Shown here piece by piece: positions 6,201-8,441 of a stretch of 8,441 nucleotides of DNA. The translations under genes were made by a program, and so were the position numbers. The notes under the pieces are model-generated. The model worked only from the letters and a program-made list of their open reading frames with translations. It made no database searches and had not been told where the DNA came from. The stretch comes from Oceanicaulis sp. Lineage in GTDB: Bacteria > Pseudomonadota > Alphaproteobacteria > Caulobacterales > Maricaulaceae. The stretch lies in the NCBI GenBank assembly GCA_007571185.1, contig RKRX01000003.1, forward strand, positions 1 through 8,441, in the 5' to 3' direction. Within the stretch, counting starts at the first letter, position 1. Each line of letters starts with the position of its first letter.

Positions 6201-8441
6201 TAGATTAAACCTTTGGACTCATCTTCACGACCGGATCGCGCTCGCATCTCCCTATCTTCGCGCTGAGGAGCACAGTGCGCAACAGCCACCACATCGGCTG
6301 AGAGATTTCGAGGAACAATTCAAGGAAGGTGGGATCAATTTGCTGGCCTGTTCGACCACTATGGAAATGGGTGTTGACATCGGGTCCATCGAAACGGTTC
6401 TGATGACCAATGTGCCTCCTTCAATCGCCAACTACAATCAACGGGTCGGCCGTGCAGGACGCCGTGGGCAGGGTTTTTCGACAAGTCTTGTGATTGCCCG
6501 GAATACACCACTTGATCTTGAAACCTTTGCCAAGCCCGTCGACTATCTTAGGCGCAAGCTGGCCTCTCCCCGTGTATCTCTTGATTCGATCCGGATCACC
6601 CAACGGCACGCTAACGCCTGGCTGCTGGCGCGGTGGTTTTGCAGCCAAGGCGGAGATTTTGCCGAAACGAAGACCGGAAAATTCTTTGGCTGCCGTCAGG
6701 ATTTGAACTCTTTTGAGGGCCTCGTACCCGTTGATGAGTTTTGTGATTGGCTTGGTTGCCCGGGTACAGCGGAAGATACGAAAAAAGAGCTCAAGCGGAT
6801 TCTCAAGGGAACAGGTCTTGAACATAAAACAGAGATTTGGAAACGCTCGGCTGAAATGTTTAAAGAGCAAGCAAAAGATTTCTTGTGTACTTGGGAGCGC
6901 CTCAAGGATGATGTTGACAAACTCGACGGTGCGGCGAAGACCGCGATCAAATTTCAGGCCAAACGTTTGTGCAATGAGTTCCTGCTGAAGGAGCTCGCCA
7001 ATCGTTCCCTCATCCCGGGAAGTGGTTTTCCCACCGCAGTTGTCCCCTTTGACACTTACTGTAAATCCTACAAACGCAACCGATTAGATGATGCCTCAGG
7101 CGGTGCGCGTGCGCGTCGTTACGAATGCCCGACCCGCAATGCTGACATCGCTATTCGAGAATATGCCCCGGGCGCTGAGGTCGTCGTCGATGGTCTCGTA
7201 TGGACATCGGCCGGCGTGACACTCAACTGGCTGAGCCCGATCGATAGCGAGAAACGGGAGCCTCAGAATCTACGATGGGCATGGTGGTGTGATTCATGCG
7301 GTGCGGCTGGAAGTGATCACAAGCAACGCGGTTACGGTGACTGCTGCGGGGATCCGCATATTAAAACCGAGCAATTCCTCGAACCGGCGGGATTTCGGGT
7401 TGAGTGGACTGCGAGGCCCCATACCGACACCGATCAGGCTGTCTACATAGAACCGCAATCCCCGCAGATCAGCGTTGGAGAGGCTGAGTGGGCACCTTTG
7501 CTACGGCCCGAAAGCGGACGGATCCGCGCCTCACACGAAGGGCATATCTATCACCATTCTAAAGGCCCCGGTAAAAAAGGTTATGAGATTTGCCTTGAGT
7601 GTGGGCGTGCAGCGGCCGATCTGCCTGAAAACCACTCACCGCTTACACCGCGAGGGGATAGGAATAAGGCCAAGCGCTGCCGAGGCAACGACAACCCATT
7701 TGCGATCACGAATCCCATTGCCTTGGGATATGAAGTTCGCACCGATGTGGTCGAGGTTCAGATGGTCGGGCTTGAAAGAGGTTCTGCTGCCTGGGCGATT
7801 GGCGCGGCCTTACGGGGGAGCCTTGCGCGCTGGCTCGGTATCGAGCCAGGAGAGCTCGGTATTTCCGTGGCTCGAAGAAAAGGGACACTCGGCCGAGAGG
7901 CATGGTCTGTTTACCTGTTTGACCAAGCGTCCGGCGGTGCTGGTTACGCTCCAAAGCTTCTTGATGAAATCTATCAAATCTTCGAACGCGCGAAATGCGT
8001 TTTGGATTGCCCAAAGAAATGTGAAAAAGGGTGCTCGGCCTGTGTGCTCACAGCCGATCTCTATAAGCAGCAAGATCGACTGGACCCACGTTCCGCGCTG
8101 GATACGATCAGGGGTTTCCTTGAAACGAACAGTAATCTGGCTAAGGAAGATCAGGTTGTCGCTGACGCTGAAGCTATCAGTGATGCGGCAAACACTCTTG
8201 TGCTGAAGGCTCGCAGCGGAGATGAGATCGCTATTTTCCTGCCGGAGGAGTTCGATCTCGCAGCACTGGGATCAACCAAAATGGTTTCGTTGTTCGGGAC
8301 AGTTTCAGCGCGTGGGGGCGTGTCGTTTACGCTCGTGTTTGCAGCCAAAATGTTCAGCAATCTGGAAGATGTGGAGCGTCGTTTCCTGCGTGACTCTTCG
8401 GTGCGATACGATCTAAAGCTTGCTACCGGGGAGGTTGAAAA
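3274..8441 (+). CDS. druE: DruE-like giant DEAH helicase with DUF1998, partial at the 3' end
   Basis: Open from ATG 3274 through the right edge: 1,722 codons without a stop. The N-terminal region has 'ARIQHEGLNAFLRERL' (residues 30-45). Superfamily 2 helicase motifs follow in order: aromatic/Q-like 'YPAYEHQ' (100-106), Walker A SGTGSGKTE (125-133), Ia 'YPLNAL' (162-167), Ib 'TNQTMLEYM' (233-241), DEAH (264-267), SAT (301-303), IV 'FSDSRQ' (608-613), V 'EMGVDIG' (1031-1037) and VI QRVGRAGRRG (1056-1065), so the ATPase should be active. Cysteine pairs C419/C424, C446/C449, C459/C462 and C553/C556 suggest zinc ribbons between the lobes; another sits at C1341/C1344/C1357/C1358. The DUF1998 (MrfA-type zinc-binding) region runs from about 1480 to 1590, with 'DQASGGAGY' (1550-1558) and C1575, C1579, C1583, C1587, C1590. 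The chain continues at least 130 residues further. Length, DUF1998 and the DruH-like neighbour favour DruE, the helicase common to Druantia systems. DISARM DrmA and DpdJ also carry DUF1998 but are, from recall, shorter. The cytosolic protein presumably acts on invading DNA; its substrate is not known. Confidence 0.75.
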   Translation, partial: MVVRDFSCSSPMQIHQQLKTDITESIISRARIQHEGLNAFLRERLAGDPRKGGLLSDQIFQSAPNYVSSNRYLDQLSELLHPRTIDVIKKTPCTDLRFDYPAYEHQLKTWKCLSSEDPKSVLVSSGTGSGKTECFLVPILDDLIRQVEKEGSLTGVRALMLYPLNALIASQEKRLAAWTKPLGRDVRFALYNGLMKDEKNVRARDIERAKRETPHQVLYRPTLRDDPPPILVTNQTMLEYMTIRHKDRPILDKSRGKLRWIVIDEAHSYIGSAAAELSLLLRRVMEAFDVTPDQVRFVATSATIGSADDEKSVKSLQSFLADIAGIPPSSAHVVVGKSQPIDLLKVQATSKKPEAAKRIAQELDRKPQTLASLKDVAPDAEEILLDLSGRSTVNGAPTSPALPMRAHSFMRVIAGLWTCINPGCRGKSRPRDWPFGSVLFEQSSTCPSCQSMVFEIHNCFDCGELFLPADDRGDWIGPRQTGHDTDEFRQDSARDRDDEGGDEEKSWSEEPSHLRWIAVNPKLGRSIAFDVKKGTITGEAGNFHLARSGEGRCPSCHGNRKRGQSAIFPLRFGTPFLTQNAAPILLEGVSARQTGCALPFDGRQLISFSDSRQGTARLAANVETNGERGFIRSFIYHAVQKAAQQSDLTEDERKKLLDKKKAYERLSDSTSMFRDEISRIDAQLNGNKVAGIKWETLVSELARESAIGMMAEVWDRDRSDRYHDNHEALAGFMLRRELARRPRNANAVETLGLARFRFPDIERIYKDKLPEVIAERGYRIEDWRNFLYFLVDWLRGYFAGFAVNMDDEDARWLPGRARPCNVIGPGQSSKQKRDIEWPKAKSKGVQTIPVQLLTTALNLDTSTSRDRDVIKELLDAAWDQMQPLLEGAGGTYSLRLEKCAEIEAVVQTWKCPLTRRVLPRLVFGQSPSLIGFKGKNQGQPQEIEFPRLPYTHPLTSDDRRALAKWLSGDDEVQNLRRLNLWTHLHDRIALASPYLRAEEHSAQQPPHRLRDFEEQFKEGGINLLACSTTMEMGVDIGSIETVLMTNVPPSIANYNQRVGRAGRRGQGFSTSLVIARNTPLDLETFAKPVDYLRRKLASPRVSLDSIRITQRHANAWLLARWFCSQGGDFAETKTGKFFGCRQDLNSFEGLVPVDEFCDWLGCPGTAEDTKKELKRILKGTGLEHKTEIWKRSAEMFKEQAKDFLCTWERLKDDVDKLDGAAKTAIKFQAKRLCNEFLLKELANRSLIPGSGFPTAVVPFDTYCKSYKRNRLDDASGGARARRYECPTRNADIAIREYAPGAEVVVDGLVWTSAGVTLNWLSPIDSEKREPQNLRWAWWCDSCGAAGSDHKQRGYGDCCGDPHIKTEQFLEPAGFRVEWTARPHTDTDQAVYIEPQSPQISVGEAEWAPLLRPESGRIRASHEGHIYHHSKGPGKKGYEICLECGRAAADLPENHSPLTPRGDRNKAKRCRGNDNPFAITNPIALGYEVRTDVVEVQMVGLERGSAAWAIGAALRGSLARWLGIEPGELGISVARRKGTLGREAWSVYLFDQASGGAGYAPKLLDEIYQIFERAKCVLDCPKKCEKGCSACVLTADLYKQQDRLDPRSALDTIRGFLETNSNLAKEDQVVADAEAISDAANTLVLKARSGDEIAIFLPEEFDLAALGSTKMVSLFGTVSARGGVSFTLVFAAKMFSNLEDVERRFLRDSSVRYDLKLATGEVE
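5859..5880 (+). repeat. perfect 9-bp inverted repeat, 4-base loop
   Basis: TACATCGCG (5859-5867), loop CGAC, then CGCGATGTA (5872-5880), an exact reverse complement. It lies inside the druE-like coding region, at the codons for a 'TSRDRD' stretch. No T-run follows, so it is not a Rho-independent terminator. It could fold as a hairpin in the mRNA or be a palindromic protein site, but a chance match within coding sequence is equally possible. Confidence 0.6.

Noticed and set aside
7475..8206. 243-codon plus-strand frame inside the helicase gene
   Set aside because: It lies in another frame of the DUF1998 region, which is clearly coding in the main frame. Its product is Arg/Ser-rich and has no recognisable motif.
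3274..8441. Helicase as DISARM DrmA or dpd-cluster DpdJ
   Set aside because: Both carry helicase and DUF1998 parts, but the length over 1,722 residues and the DruH-like neighbour fit DruE better. No methylase, PLD or preQ0-type DNA modification gene is present in the window.
1..8441. Mobile element ends, tRNA or other RNA genes, CRISPR arrays, attachment sites
   Set aside because: The window is almost wholly coding on the plus strand. No transposase, integrase, spaced direct repeats or tRNA-like folds were noticed.

Overview
The window holds two tightly linked plus-strand genes that look like a Druantia-type (closest to type III, druH-druE) anti-phage locus. The genes are a split YjiT/DruH-like protein of about 1,080 residues and a very large DEAH-box helicase with a C-terminal DUF1998 module (DruE-like). 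The helicase is still open at the right edge after 1,722 codons. Family names come from recalled sequence character (helicase motifs, cysteine clusters, N-terminal 'GQPLYRYRLSPE' and 'ARIQHEGLNAFLRERL' stretches) plus gene order and size, not from a database search. Base composition is about half GC by eye. Codon use and Shine-Dalgarno-led starts suggest a Gram-negative bacterium, probably a proteobacterium; nothing here fixes the genus.

Layout. Bases 1-46 hold only the edge of the preceding region: possibly the last codons of an upstream gene (stop at 25-27) and a good ribosome-binding site. Bases 47-862 encode the N-terminal quarter of the DruH-like protein. Bases 771-3287, in the +1 frame, encode the remaining three quarters. 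The two halves meet at a run of seven A (790-796) directly behind a GGAGG. This is either a frameshift mutation or sequencing error, or a slippage-prone junction that could restore the full protein in some transcripts or translation events. Bases 3274-8441 encode the helicase. Its ATG overlaps the end of the preceding frame by 14 bases and has its own AAGGAG, so the two products are probably translationally coupled.

How the parts work together (inference). In the published Druantia systems DruE is the shared helicase and each type adds its own partner proteins; type III has DruH as the only partner. The DruE-like chain here keeps all recognisable superfamily 2 ATPase motifs, several zinc-ribbon-like cysteine pairs, an unusually long insertion inside the second RecA lobe, and a region beyond DUF1998 that I cannot assign. 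No methylase, integrase, tRNA, IS element or CRISPR array is visible. A low-GC patch inside the C-terminal third of the DruH-like gene suggests a mosaic history.
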